A DNA stretch of 64,000 nucleotides from Anaerolineae bacterium (GTDB taxonomy: Bacteria; Chloroflexota; Anaerolineae; Caldilineales; Caldilineaceae). Below, piece after piece: positions 7,962 to 16,593 of the stretch. The stretch's first letter is position 1; every line of letters begins with the position of its first letter. The stretch lies in contig JAUIHI010000031.1 of NCBI GenBank assembly GCA_030432295.1, forward strand, positions 1 through 64,000, in the 5' to 3' direction. The translations under genes and the position numbers were made by a program. Under the pieces are notes generated by a model that saw only the letters and a list, made by a program, of their open reading frames with translations, made no database searches and was not told the origin of the DNA.

Positions 7962-9419
7962 TTAGCCTGCGCGCTCGTACTTGGGGATATTCGAGTCGGC
8001 CTTCACTTCGTCGGCCTTCTTCTGCACAGCTTCGATCCACTCTTCCGGGGTGATGCGTCCGGTCAGCAGGTCGCCTGTGCGGTCTCGGGTCTCATCGGCC
8101 ATCGGCGTGTACCAGTCCTTCCAGGAGTAATCGAAGGTCTGATCGCCTGAAGCGTTGGCAATAGCCGAGGCAGACATAACCGCTGGGCTGAGTTCCACGC
8201 CTTCGGTGCCGCCAATCACCGGCATAATCGCGCTGACGTTCTGGGCAAACCACTTGGCATTCTCCACAGACATCAGGCAGCGCAGATATTCCATGCCACC
8301 GACGGGGTTATTGCCATTGGTCGGAACAATAAAGTCTTCGCCGGACCAGGCCAAAATCGAAGCGAAGGTGCTCTCATCCGCTCCACCGGGGACAGGCTCG
8401 ACAACCATATCGAAGTTGTCAGGGGTCATGGAACGCATCTCGTTTTCCAGCCAGGTGCCGCAAGGCAGGAAGACAGCCTTGCCGTTCAGCCACTCGGCCT
8501 GGGACTCGGTGTGGGTCAGCCCTTCAGTCCCCTGCATAATATAGCCGTTGGTATGCAACGCCTGTACCTGCTCAAGGGATTTGACCACGGCCGGGTTGCT
8601 CCACGCACCGTCCACCAGATTGTCCAGATCGATGATCAGTTGCAGGCCACCGTTTTTATAGATCAAGGGCATAAGAACGCCGAAGACCATATATTGGGGA
8701 TACTTGCCCTGATAGGTCCAGGGAGCCATATCGGTCTCTGTCTTGATCATCTCGCAGAAGGCCAGCATATCATCCCATGTCTTGGGATATTCCCAGCCCT
8801 TCTCCGCAAAGAGGCTCTGGCTGTGCCAGACACCGGAGACGGTGTAGGCCAGTTTCAGGGCATACTGAACGCCACCAAACAGGCCACTACTCTGAGAGCC
8901 GGGGAAGAGGGTTTCGGCAAAGGTCTTGCCGGGGGTGTCCAGGGACGGGGCATTGAAGAGCGGGGCCAAGTCCATCAATTCGCCGTCGGCCACCAACGCA
9001 GCCTGATCCAGATTGCCGGCACCACTATTATCGATCACGTCCGGTGGGTTGCCGCCGATGAAACGGGGGCGCAACTGATCGCCCACTCGCTGGATGCCAT
9101 CGACTGTCATCGGATTGTCGGGATGGATGCGGCGGTAGATGTCGGCGGCGTTGTCCAGATAGCCCCGACCAAAGCCACCCTCAAAGAAGATGCCTTCCAG
9201 GGGTTCGCCGGACACCAAGCCCAGAGGATTCATGGGGTCTACGGCTACGGGTGCAGCAGCTTCAGCTGCGGGTGCAGCCGTTGCAGCAGCCGCAGGAGCT
9301 TCGGCGGCGGGGGCGGCGGCAGGCGTAGCCGGGGCACACGCGGCCAGGAATGCACCAGCACTCAGAAACGCGGTGTTTCTGAGGAACGTGCGACGGGTCA
9401 AACCGTTCTTTTGCGTCAT
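7962..9419 (-). CDS. ABC transporter substrate-binding lipoprotein (family 1, CUT1)
   Basis: Secreted, lipid-anchored sugar-binding protein of 485 residues. The signal is of the Tat type: twin arginine RRTFLRN at 9-15, then the lipobox LAAC with the modified Cys at 28. An Ala/Pro/Glu linker of about 35 residues follows. The mature part has features of SBP_bac_1 proteins, for example GKAVFLPCGTWLENEM and the YPKTWDDMLAF segment. It is the first gene of the minus-strand importer operon with the permeases at 7789 and 6911. AGAAGGAGA upstream of the ATG supplies a good ribosome binding site, and a sigma-70-type promoter lies at 9588-9616. Confidence 0.93.
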   Translation of the reverse strand: MTQKNGLTRRTFLRNTAFLSAGAFLAACAPATPAAAPAAEAPAAAATAAPAAEAAAPVAVDPMNPLGLVSGEPLEGIFFEGGFGRGYLDNAADIYRRIHPDNPMTVDGIQRVGDQLRPRFIGGNPPDVIDNSGAGNLDQAALVADGELMDLAPLFNAPSLDTPGKTFAETLFPGSQSSGLFGGVQYALKLAYTVSGVWHSQSLFAEKGWEYPKTWDDMLAFCEMIKTETDMAPWTYQGKYPQYMVFGVLMPLIYKNGGLQLIIDLDNLVDGAWSNPAVVKSLEQVQALHTNGYIMQGTEGLTHTESQAEWLNGKAVFLPCGTWLENEMRSMTPDNFDMVVEPVPGGADESTFASILAWSGEDFIVPTNGNNPVGGMEYLRCLMSVENAKWFAQNVSAIMPVIGGTEGVELSPAVMSASAIANASGDQTFDYSWKDWYTPMADETRDRTGDLLTGRITPEEWIEAVQKKADEVKADSNIPKYERAG

Positions 9420-9437
9420 TGCAAGTCTCCTTCTGTT

Positions 9438-9453
9438 GTATCTATTTAGATAC
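9438..9453. promoter_or_regulatory. 16-bp palindrome in the leader of the ABC operon
   Basis: GTATCTATTTAGATAC is a perfect palindrome 18 bases upstream of the binding-protein start and about 130 bases downstream of the predicted transcription start. It could be an operator for a LacI- or GntR-type regulator, or a small mRNA hairpin. No regulator gene lies nearby. Confidence 0.35.
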
Positions 9454-9587
9454 GGTGAAGTTTGGGAACTGCGAGAACTACTATTCGAGCCTATTGGCTC
9501 AACAAAAACTGGGGAAAGTTAAAGGGCAAATGAAGTATATTTGGTGCCAGTTAGGGACAGCAATCAGCATCCCTTCCAATCGATCAA

Positions 9588-9616
9588 AGTATAGTGCGGA
9601 TTTCTGTTGGCGTCAA
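9588..9616 (-). promoter_or_regulatory. Sigma-70-type promoter for the minus-strand ABC operon
   Basis: On the minus strand, TTGACG (9616-9611) and TATACT (9593-9588) are separated by 17 bases. Transcription would start near 9581, giving a leader of about 160 bases. The rest of the 374-base gap (9420-9793) holds no gene. Confidence 0.6.
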
Positions 9617-9793
9617 TTTTTCCCTATCTGCACCCTACAGACCGCCAATTTGCACGAAAAACCGGCAGAATTGTCGTGCAGTAATCGACATTGCGCTATT
9701 TGGCAAAGGATCGTATACTTCCCAAAATTACGAATCGCACCCAACTGAACACTACCGCAGTAACTGAATCTCTCCCAAATTTAAGGAACTTCC

Positions 9794-10315
9794 ATGGCTT
9801 TCAACGTAAAGAAACGGGGCAAGATCACGTATTACTATTCTGGTGATGAGCCTGTCCTCTCGGCGCTGGTGACAGAGGAACAACCCGATGGCGATCTCAG
9901 AATCCACTTCGCCGGGCTGACCGGCGGCTATTCGGCTGCCAGCGTGCTGGGGCTGGAGACGGTTACATTTATGGACCCGGATGTGGAGATACCCCTGGTT
10001 TTCCGCTGCTGGGAAAAGTGGTTGCAGGATGCTGGCATCTGTGATAGCATTGCCCAAGTCGACTTCACAGAGATACACGCCTTTGGCTGCCAGCCCAAAA
10101 GCCCCCATCCGCTGGTAGACCCGCAAGGGTATGCGAAAGAGCAAGAACGACTCTACACGGCCTATCGACGGGCCTACGGAAAATTCTTCCGGGAGAACTG
10201 CCCGGAGAATGGCGTACCTGCCCGCTTCACCGTCCACGTGGTGGATGTGCCTGACAAAGCAGCTTCCTACGAATTCTATGGCACGGCCCTCTACCAGAAG
10301 GCGCTTCAGAAATAA
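9794..10315 (+). CDS. Conserved-looking hypothetical protein, 173 aa
   Basis: I do not recognise a family. The 173-residue protein has no signal peptide or membrane segment. It has alternating beta-type sequence in the first half (KITYYYSG, LRIHFAGLTGGYS), an aromatic-rich middle, and a helical segment EQERLYTAYRRAYGKFF before the C-terminal strand RFTVHVVDV. A ribosome binding site AAGGAA is 5 bases before the ATG. It lies 57 bases ahead of an amidohydrolase gene on the same strand and is probably co-transcribed with it, so a link to the same catabolic pathway is possible. Confidence 0.7.
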   Translation: MAFNVKKRGKITYYYSGDEPVLSALVTEEQPDGDLRIHFAGLTGGYSAASVLGLETVTFMDPDVEIPLVFRCWEKWLQDAGICDSIAQVDFTEIHAFGCQPKSPHPLVDPQGYAKEQERLYTAYRRAYGKFFRENCPENGVPARFTVHVVDVPDKAASYEFYGTALYQKALQK

Positions 10316-10372
10316 TCTCATATTCGTCTGCAAACAACGATTCCGAATACCCAACAATGAAGGATAGCAGGC

Positions 10373-11584
10373 ATGAGCGATACTTCCCGGTACGATTTAC
10401 TCCTAAAGGGTGGTCACACTATCTGTGCCAAAAACGGCATCGATGGACGTATGGATGTGGCAATCCACAAAGGGAAAATTGCTGCACTGGAAACTGATAT
10501 TGACCCCTCTCTCGCTGAAAAGACCGTCGATGTTACTGGGCTGTATGTGACACCCGGCCTGATCGACATTCACGTCCACGTCTACCACACCCGGGAGCCA
10601 GAAGGGCTGTCGGTGATGGCCGACTCCCATTCCTTCCGCTCCGGTGTAACCACTTTTGTGGACACGGGTACAGCCGGTGCACGTCACTTCCTCCACTTCA
10701 AACGCACAGTCATCGACCTGGCCAAAACCCGCATCTTTGCCTTTGTCAATATTGTGGATCAGGGAATGATCGGTGATTTTGAGCAGGACCCGGCCAACTT
10801 CGACCCGGAACTCTGCGCCGGGACTGTCCTGGCCTATCCCGATATCTGCGTCGGTGTGAAGACGGCCCACTATTGGGCACGCCAGCCCTTTGACGACATT
10901 CACACGCCCTGGGCCGCGGTGGATAAGGGCGTGGAAGCCAGCAAACTTTGCGGCAAACCCCTGATGGTGGACTTCTGGCCCCGGCCCGAACGCACCTACC
11001 CGGAGCTGATTCTGGAGAAGATGCAACCCGGCGACATCCACACCCACGTCTTTGCCCAGCAGTTCCCGATTGTGGACGAGGCGGGCAAACCCAACGACTT
11101 TCTCTTCAAAGCCCGGGAACGGGGCGTAATCTTTGACTTAGGCCACGGCGCAGGGAGCTTCTGGTTCCGCAATGCAGTCCCGGCTATGCAGAACGGTTTC
11201 AGCCCCGACTCCATCAGCACAGACCTGCACATCCGCAACGTCCACGGGGTGGTGGTGGATATGTTGACGACGATGAACAAAATCCTCAATATCGGGATGC
11301 CCCTGGCCGAAGTCATCTACCGCTCCACACTGACCCCGGCCCAGGAGATCGGCCACCCGGAGTTAGGCCACCTGAGCGTGGGCGCGGAAGCCGATGTGGC
11401 TGTGCTGCGCATGCAAACCGGCGAATTTGGCTTTGTGGACTGTGGCAAGGCAAAAATCCAGGGCGACCGCAAACTGGAATGTGCCATGACCCTGCGGGCC
11501 GGCGAGATCGTCTACGATCCAGACGGAATGAGCGTACCCCTATGGCAGGATGCGCCGCCCGCCTATTGGACCCTTCCCTTTTAG
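10373..11584 (+). CDS. Amidohydrolase/deacetylase family metallohydrolase
   Basis: Cytoplasmic amidohydrolase-superfamily enzyme of 403 residues, close in size and motif order to the EF_0837/Atu3266 group, whose known reactions are deacetylation or ester cleavage of small acylated acids. Metal-site motifs are visible in order: LIDIHVHVYH (about 63-72), the candidate carboxylated lysine in VGVKTAH, HTHVF, DLGHG and the catalytic aspartate in STDLHI. The typical beta-sandwich head (YDLLLKGGHTI) and tail flank the barrel. In other genomes this group often neighbours SelA/DgaE-like PLP enzymes; one is encoded at 16594 in the same direction, which supports a shared amino-sugar-acid pathway. Confidence 0.88.
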   Translation: MSDTSRYDLLLKGGHTICAKNGIDGRMDVAIHKGKIAALETDIDPSLAEKTVDVTGLYVTPGLIDIHVHVYHTREPEGLSVMADSHSFRSGVTTFVDTGTAGARHFLHFKRTVIDLAKTRIFAFVNIVDQGMIGDFEQDPANFDPELCAGTVLAYPDICVGVKTAHYWARQPFDDIHTPWAAVDKGVEASKLCGKPLMVDFWPRPERTYPELILEKMQPGDIHTHVFAQQFPIVDEAGKPNDFLFKARERGVIFDLGHGAGSFWFRNAVPAMQNGFSPDSISTDLHIRNVHGVVVDMLTTMNKILNIGMPLAEVIYRSTLTPAQEIGHPELGHLSVGAEADVAVLRMQTGEFGFVDCGKAKIQGDRKLECAMTLRAGEIVYDPDGMSVPLWQDAPPAYWTLPF

Positions 11585-11586
11585 CA

Positions 11587-11649
11587 AGTGCGGTATTTAG
11601 CTGCACAAGTTTCCATAATCCTCAGATGTGCGGTCTCGGACTGCACCTA
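11587..11649. repeat. Degenerate GTGCGGTT/AACCGCAC-type inverted repeat
   Basis: The stretch contains GTGCGG followed by CTGCAC twice, in opposite orientation, as in the well-preserved copy at 35935-36001. It lies just after the amidohydrolase stop and before the permease ribosome binding site and looks like an eroded copy of that repeat. Confidence 0.45.
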
Positions 11650-11672
11650 TCAATTGTCAGAAAGGAGGAACG

Positions 11673-12641
11673 ATGGCTGTTGCTCAGAATCAACAGAATG
11701 TGCCGATCAGTAGTGGACCGTCCTGGGTTTCCCGGGCGGTGGGGGCACAATCCAAAACCCAAACCAATAAGGCTCTGTGGGGTTATGTCTTTTCTTTGCC
11801 CTGGATCATCGGGCTGCTCGTGTTTTGGGGAGGACCGATTATTGCCTCCCTCTACTTTGGCTTCACCGAATATGGCATCACCAGCGCACCCAAATGGGTA
11901 GGGCTGGCGAACTATACGAAAGCCTTCACCGCCGACAATCTCTTCTGGACTTCGCTGGGGCGCACTTTTACCTTTGCCGCCCTGTATGTGCCAGTGGCGA
12001 TCGTCGGCGCGCTGCTGTTAGCGGTCATGCTCAATCAGAAGTTGGTTGGCACAAATATCTATCGCACGATCTTCTTTGTGCCCCATCTGATCCCGGCGGT
12101 GGCCCTGGCTGTTGTGTGGACCTATCTGCTCCAGCCCACTCTCGGCCCGGTCAACGCTTTCCTGCGGGATTTGGGTGTGGAGAATCCCCCGGCCTGGTTT
12201 ACGGCCAGGGACACAGCCCTCTATTCGGTGACAATGATCAATATTTGGGCAGCGGTGGGCGGCAACACAATGCTCATCTTCCTGGCCGGGCTGCAGGGCG
12301 TGCCCCAGGAACTCTACGACGCGGCGTCCATTGACGGCGGCGGTGTCTGGGCCAAGTTCCGCCACGTCACCTTGCCCCTGCTCACGCCAACGATCTTCTT
12401 CAATCTGGTGCTGGCAGTAATCGGCGCGTTGAAAGTCTTTACGACGGCCTGGGTAGCGACTGGCGGTGGTCCTTCCTACGCCACCTGGTTTTTCGCTCTG
12501 CACATCTACAATCAGGCCTTCCTCTACTTTAAGATGGGATATGGCAGCGCCCTTGCTTGGGTGCTGGCCGCCATCCTGATCGTCTTTACAGCCTTCCAGG
12601 TCGTCACATCCCGGCGCTGGGTCCACTACGAAGGCGCATAG
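11673..12641 (+). CDS. Carbohydrate ABC transporter permease, MalF-type
   Basis: Inner-membrane permease of 322 residues with six helices after a 30-residue head. The EAA loop reads YDAASIDGGGVWAKFRHVTL. AAAGGAGG at 11661-11668 decides the ATG at 11673. It opens a plus-strand CUT1 importer (MalF-type, MalG-type, then the binding protein), the reverse gene order of the importer at 6-9 kb. No ATPase gene is adjacent. The imported substrate is unknown but the genes downstream suggest an acetylated sugar or sugar acid. Confidence 0.93.
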   Translation: MAVAQNQQNVPISSGPSWVSRAVGAQSKTQTNKALWGYVFSLPWIIGLLVFWGGPIIASLYFGFTEYGITSAPKWVGLANYTKAFTADNLFWTSLGRTFTFAALYVPVAIVGALLLAVMLNQKLVGTNIYRTIFFVPHLIPAVALAVVWTYLLQPTLGPVNAFLRDLGVENPPAWFTARDTALYSVTMINIWAAVGGNTMLIFLAGLQGVPQELYDAASIDGGGVWAKFRHVTLPLLTPTIFFNLVLAVIGALKVFTTAWVATGGGPSYATWFFALHIYNQAFLYFKMGYGSALAWVLAAILIVFTAFQVVTSRRWVHYEGA

Positions 12642-12651
12642 GAGAGACCCA

Positions 12652-13530
12652 ATGGCTCAAATGACTGCACAACAACCCGTATCCTATCGCCTCACACCAG
12701 GCAGAACGGTCCTCTATCTGGTGGTTTTGGGGCTGTGTGTTCTCTTCGGTTTCCCCCTTTTCTGGACACTGATGAGTTCCTTCAAGACCCCGTCCGAAAT
12801 GGCCGCTTTCCCGCCGGTGATTATTCCCAATGTGTTCCAGTGGGCAAATTACAACAATGTGCTCTTTATCCCCCGCATTCCCGTAATGATATGGGTGATG
12901 AATTCGACGATTGTGGTCACATTGACAACCCTGGGCACGCTCATCACCGCGTCGGTAGTGGCCTACTCCTTCGCCCGTTTTGACTACCGGGGGCGGGACG
13001 CGCTCTTTATGATTACCCTGGCCACAATGATGCTGCCCGCCGAGGTGACGCTGATTCCCCAATTCATTCTCTTCTACAAATTGGGCTGGATCAATACGCT
13101 CAAGCCCCTATGGGTTCCGGCCTGGTTCGGCGGCGGGGCCTTCGCCATCTTTCTCATGCGCCAGTTCTTTCTCTCTCTGCCCAGAGATTTGGACGAAGCC
13201 GCGCTGATCGACGGCGCAGGCTACTTCCGCATCTTCTGGTCGATTTTGCTGCCCCTGTGCAAGCCCATCCTGGCTACACTGGGCATAATCACCCTCATCG
13301 GCTCGTGGAGCGACTTTATCGGCCCCCTGATCTATCTGAATTCGCCGTCAAAATTCACGGTTTCTGTGGGACTGCAATTCTTCAACAATTCACCGGAAGT
13401 GGGCGGCGAACCCCTGCAACACCTGTTGATGGCCGCCTGCATCCTCTCGATGATTCCTACCATCGCCCTCTTTTTCCTGGGCCAGCGTTATTTTGTGCAA
13501 GGCATTGTAATGTCCGGAATTAAAGGATAG
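12652..13530 (+). CDS. Carbohydrate ABC transporter permease, MalG-type
   Basis: Inner-membrane permease of 292 residues, six helices, starting 10 bases after the previous stop. The ATPase-contact loop is DEAALIDGAGYFRIFWSILL; the segment FPLFWTLMSSFKTPSEM after helix 1 is typical of MalG-type proteins. It forms the heterodimer with the product of 11673-12641. A perfect 26-bp hairpin stands directly downstream, before the binding-protein gene. Confidence 0.93.
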   Translation: MAQMTAQQPVSYRLTPGRTVLYLVVLGLCVLFGFPLFWTLMSSFKTPSEMAAFPPVIIPNVFQWANYNNVLFIPRIPVMIWVMNSTIVVTLTTLGTLITASVVAYSFARFDYRGRDALFMITLATMMLPAEVTLIPQFILFYKLGWINTLKPLWVPAWFGGGAFAIFLMRQFFLSLPRDLDEAALIDGAGYFRIFWSILLPLCKPILATLGIITLIGSWSDFIGPLIYLNSPSKFTVSVGLQFFNNSPEVGGEPLQHLLMAACILSMIPTIALFFLGQRYFVQGIVMSGIKG

Positions 13531-13534
13531 CAGA

Positions 13535-13589
13535 GATTGGAGACTGGGGAGTGGAAAGGAGTCTCCTTTCCACTCCCCAGTCTCCAATC
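13535..13589. promoter_or_regulatory. Perfect 26-bp hairpin between permease and binding-protein genes
   Basis: Bases 13535-13560 and 13564-13589 are exact reverse complements around a 3-base loop. The arm is itself made of heptamers GATTGGA-GACTGGG-GAGTGGA, the same repeat type as the tandem heptamers elsewhere in the window. No T-tract follows, so it more likely blocks exonucleases or uncouples expression of the two genes than terminates fully. Confidence 0.75.
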
Positions 13590-13686
13590 CCAGCCCCTCC
13601 CCACAGCGAAAGGAGATTCGCCTATACAAGACCGCTCACACCACCTATACCGTTATTCACATTCAGAAATCAGGGAGAAGACACAG

Positions 13687-15078
13687 ATGCAACGCAATCA
13701 AGTTACCCGCCGCTCCTTTTTGAAGGGGTTGGCAACCATTGGCGTCGGTGCTGCCGGTGCTCAAATTTTGGCCGCGTGTGCGCCAGCGGCAGCCCCGACT
13801 GGTGGAGCAGCCGAAGCCCCCAGCACAACCGACTCGTCGGCAGCCCCTGCCCCCTCGGATGTCAGCATCCGTGTCCAGGTTGCGCCCGGTTCCCAGGCAG
13901 CCATGCCCAGCATTATGGGCGAACGCTACCAGGCCGACACCGGTGTGGAAGTTGTGATGGAAGAGGTCATCTACGGTGAGATCGAGACAAAGACCCAGAC
14001 GGGTTTCATCTCCAACACCAATCCAGACCTGCTCTACGGCCATCATCGCTGGCTCTTCATCAATTTCCTCAAGGGTATCTACATGGATATTGACGATATG
14101 CTGGCCGCGGATGCGCCCGCAGACTGGGACGACATCTATCCCAGCGTCATCACCGGCAACCAGTTGGACGGCAAGAACTTCAGCATTCCCGGCGTGGTCC
14201 ACCCCGGCGGCAACATCGCTGTGATGTACAACAAAACCATGCTGGCCGAGAAAGGTTTGCCCGAACCGCAAGAGGGCTGGACGATGAACGACTGGGAGGA
14301 ATTGGCCCGGGCCGCGGCTGACCCGGACAATGGCGTCTTTGGCATGGGCTTCGACGGCATGAATTCCTTCCACTACTACAGCAACACCTCCCGCTCCTTC
14401 GGCGCTCCCGACTCCACAGAGAGCTGGGTGATGAATGAGGATGGCACCACCCTGACTTACAATACGGATATGCACCGGGAGATTGCCAACTGGTACGTCC
14501 AGCTGATGGACGACAAGATCGCCCCTCGCAAGGCCGACTACATTGAAGATTCGCCGACCAATATCTTCACTGCCGGACTGAATGCCACCCATTCCAGTAT
14601 CGTGGGCAATGTGGCGTGGTCTTTGGCTACGATCGATGGCAAGTTCGAGATGGACGCTGTGCTGCTCCCCGCTGGCCCAGAAGGGCGTCAGGGAACCTGC
14701 TACTCCGGCAATATGCACATGATCAACTCCAAGACTGCCCACCCGGAAGAAGCCTGGGACCTGATGAAGCTCTTCAGTTCCGGCGAGGCAGGTGTGTCGA
14801 TGGTGTTGGACGGCAACCTCCAGCCCAACGGCCACAAATCCGCCTGGCTCGATGCGAAGGTGAACGAAGTCAACCGGATGTTCGGCGTAACCGACACACT
14901 GTTGAGCGCCGGCATTGAACCCTTCCCCATGCCCAAGAACACCCGCTTCACCGAGGCCAACGACGTCTTCCGCAATGAGATTGATCTCATCTGGGAAGGT
15001 GACGAGACCTACGAAGCCCACGCCCCGATCATCGAAGAACGGGTCAACGCTGTTCTGGCCGAGGATCGACCGACGTAA
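13687..15078 (+). CDS. ABC transporter substrate-binding lipoprotein (family 1, CUT1)
   Basis: Lipid-anchored binding protein of 463 residues. Tat-type signal RRSFLKG at 8-14 leads to the lipobox LAAC with Cys31, followed by an Ala/Pro/Ser linker. The mature domain shows SBP_bac_1 features such as VAPGSQAAMPSIMGERYQA and MYNKTMLAEKGLPEP. The ATG at 13687 has GGGAGAAG 7 bases upstream; the open frame to 13537 only reads through the hairpin. It is the last gene of the plus-strand importer, followed by a 20-bp hairpin. Confidence 0.93.
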   Translation: MQRNQVTRRSFLKGLATIGVGAAGAQILAACAPAAAPTGGAAEAPSTTDSSAAPAPSDVSIRVQVAPGSQAAMPSIMGERYQADTGVEVVMEEVIYGEIETKTQTGFISNTNPDLLYGHHRWLFINFLKGIYMDIDDMLAADAPADWDDIYPSVITGNQLDGKNFSIPGVVHPGGNIAVMYNKTMLAEKGLPEPQEGWTMNDWEELARAAADPDNGVFGMGFDGMNSFHYYSNTSRSFGAPDSTESWVMNEDGTTLTYNTDMHREIANWYVQLMDDKIAPRKADYIEDSPTNIFTAGLNATHSSIVGNVAWSLATIDGKFEMDAVLLPAGPEGRQGTCYSGNMHMINSKTAHPEEAWDLMKLFSSGEAGVSMVLDGNLQPNGHKSAWLDAKVNEVNRMFGVTDTLLSAGIEPFPMPKNTRFTEANDVFRNEIDLIWEGDETYEAHAPIIEERVNAVLAEDRPT

Positions 15079-15114
15079 GACGACACACTGTTGACAGTGT
15101 CAGTTCTTTTGAGA

Positions 15115-15164
15115 TGAAAAGTGAAGCGTGAGATGGTTCGGATGATCTCACGCTTCACTTTTCA
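15115..15164. terminator. Perfect 20-bp hairpin after binding-protein gene
   Basis: Bases 15115-15134 and 15145-15164 are exact reverse complements with a 10-base loop. It lies 36 bases after the binding-protein stop. It lacks a T-tract, so it may act as an mRNA 3' end or a partial terminator between the importer and the following enzymes. Confidence 0.6.
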
Positions 15165-15224
15165 CGCCTTGCAGTTGAAATTTCGTCTCCGCCTCCCATC
15201 TCGTTCCCCAGGAGATTCTACCCC

Positions 15225-16514
15225 ATGCCCACTGCCCTCGCTGATTTCATCCAGGCAACGCCTCTCTGCGACACCCACGAGCATTTGCGTTCGGAAGAGG
15301 AATATGTGGAGGACGGCCCGGACCTGCTGCAAAACTTATTCGGCAATTACGTCCCTGCCGATCTGGTGGTGGCGGGCGCAGAGCAGGCCGCAGTAGACAG
15401 GCTACTGGACGGGTCTGATCCGGACATCCGCGGCCGCTTTGCCGGTGTAGAAAAGGCGTGGCAGGCCGTGCGTCACACGGGCTACGGCGAAGCCGTACGC
15501 ATCATCGCCAAAGAATTGTACGCCATTGACGAACTCAGCCCGGCCACATTGGAAGCAGCCCTGCCCCGGCACGCGGCTCTGCGCCAGCCCGGCCAGCGGC
15601 TGCACATCCTGCGTGAACGGGCCAACCTGGACCACATACAGACCGACGATTTTGTACGCACCTGTGCCGTCGATCCCTCTGGGCCAGACTTCTTCTTCTA
15701 TGACATTTCCTGGGTCAGCTTTGCCAGGGGCGAGCCGGATGTGGAGGCTATCACCGCTGAGACCGGCGTAGCCATCCAGGATTTGGCTTCCCTGCGCCAG
15801 GCGATGGAGGCAATCTTTGCCCAGAACGCGGCGGTTGCCATCGCGGTCAAAACCCAGCACGCCTACAACCGCACACTGGCCTGGCGCGAACGCAGCGACG
15901 CCGAAACCGCACCGGTGCTGGACGCCTATCTGCGCGATCCCCAAAGCCTTTCCACCGAGCAGCACCTCTGCCTGGGCGACTGGTCCCTGGCGCGAGGGGT
16001 GGAACTGGCCATCAAACACGACCTGCCCTTCAAAATCCACACGGGCTACTACGCTGGCTCCAGCCGAATGCCTGTGGACTACATCAAACCGGGCCATCTC
16101 TGCCCCCTGCTGGCGAAATATCTGGACGCCCGCTTTGTGCTGATGCACATTGGCTATCCCTACGCCGACGAAATGGTCTCCCTGGCCAAGCACTACCCGA
16201 ATGTCTACGTGGACTTTTGCTGGGCCTGGAGCATCGATCCTTTCAGCACAGCCAATTTCCTGCGCCAGTGCATCCATGCGGTCCCCAGCAACAAACTTTT
16301 CATCTTTGGCGGCGACACCGGCTGGCCCGGCGCGGCCCTGGCCTATGCCGTTCAATCCCGGCGCTGGCTCACCCGCGCCCTGCAAGCCGAAGTGACCGAC
16401 GGATTTTTGAGCGAAGCCGACGCCATTGCCCTGGCCGATCGCTATATGCGCGAGAATCAGTACGACTGTTTTCGGATCGAAGCAAAACGTCAGGCCATCG
16501 AAGCAGGAAAGTGA
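15225..16514 (+). CDS. Amidohydrolase family 2 protein
   Basis: Cytoplasmic TIM-barrel metal-dependent hydrolase or decarboxylase of 429 residues. Metal-site motifs appear in order: DTHEHL at about 16-21, FKIHTGYY, LMHIGYP and FGGDTGWPG, the pattern of the amidohydrolase-related family that also holds uronate isomerase-like proteins. The exact reaction cannot be told. CCCAGGAGA precedes the ATG. It stands between the importer and the DgaE-like enzyme and is probably part of the same catabolic set. Confidence 0.85.
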   Translation: MPTALADFIQATPLCDTHEHLRSEEEYVEDGPDLLQNLFGNYVPADLVVAGAEQAAVDRLLDGSDPDIRGRFAGVEKAWQAVRHTGYGEAVRIIAKELYAIDELSPATLEAALPRHAALRQPGQRLHILRERANLDHIQTDDFVRTCAVDPSGPDFFFYDISWVSFARGEPDVEAITAETGVAIQDLASLRQAMEAIFAQNAAVAIAVKTQHAYNRTLAWRERSDAETAPVLDAYLRDPQSLSTEQHLCLGDWSLARGVELAIKHDLPFKIHTGYYAGSSRMPVDYIKPGHLCPLLAKYLDARFVLMHIGYPYADEMVSLAKHYPNVYVDFCWAWSIDPFSTANFLRQCIHAVPSNKLFIFGGDTGWPGAALAYAVQSRRWLTRALQAEVTDGFLSEADAIALADRYMRENQYDCFRIEAKRQAIEAGK

Positions 16515-16593
16515 CAGGCGACACGGGGCCAACGCTCCCTTTTGCCTTCTCTTTTTGCCTTTTGACTTTCTCTCACCCTTCAGGAACCCCCAC

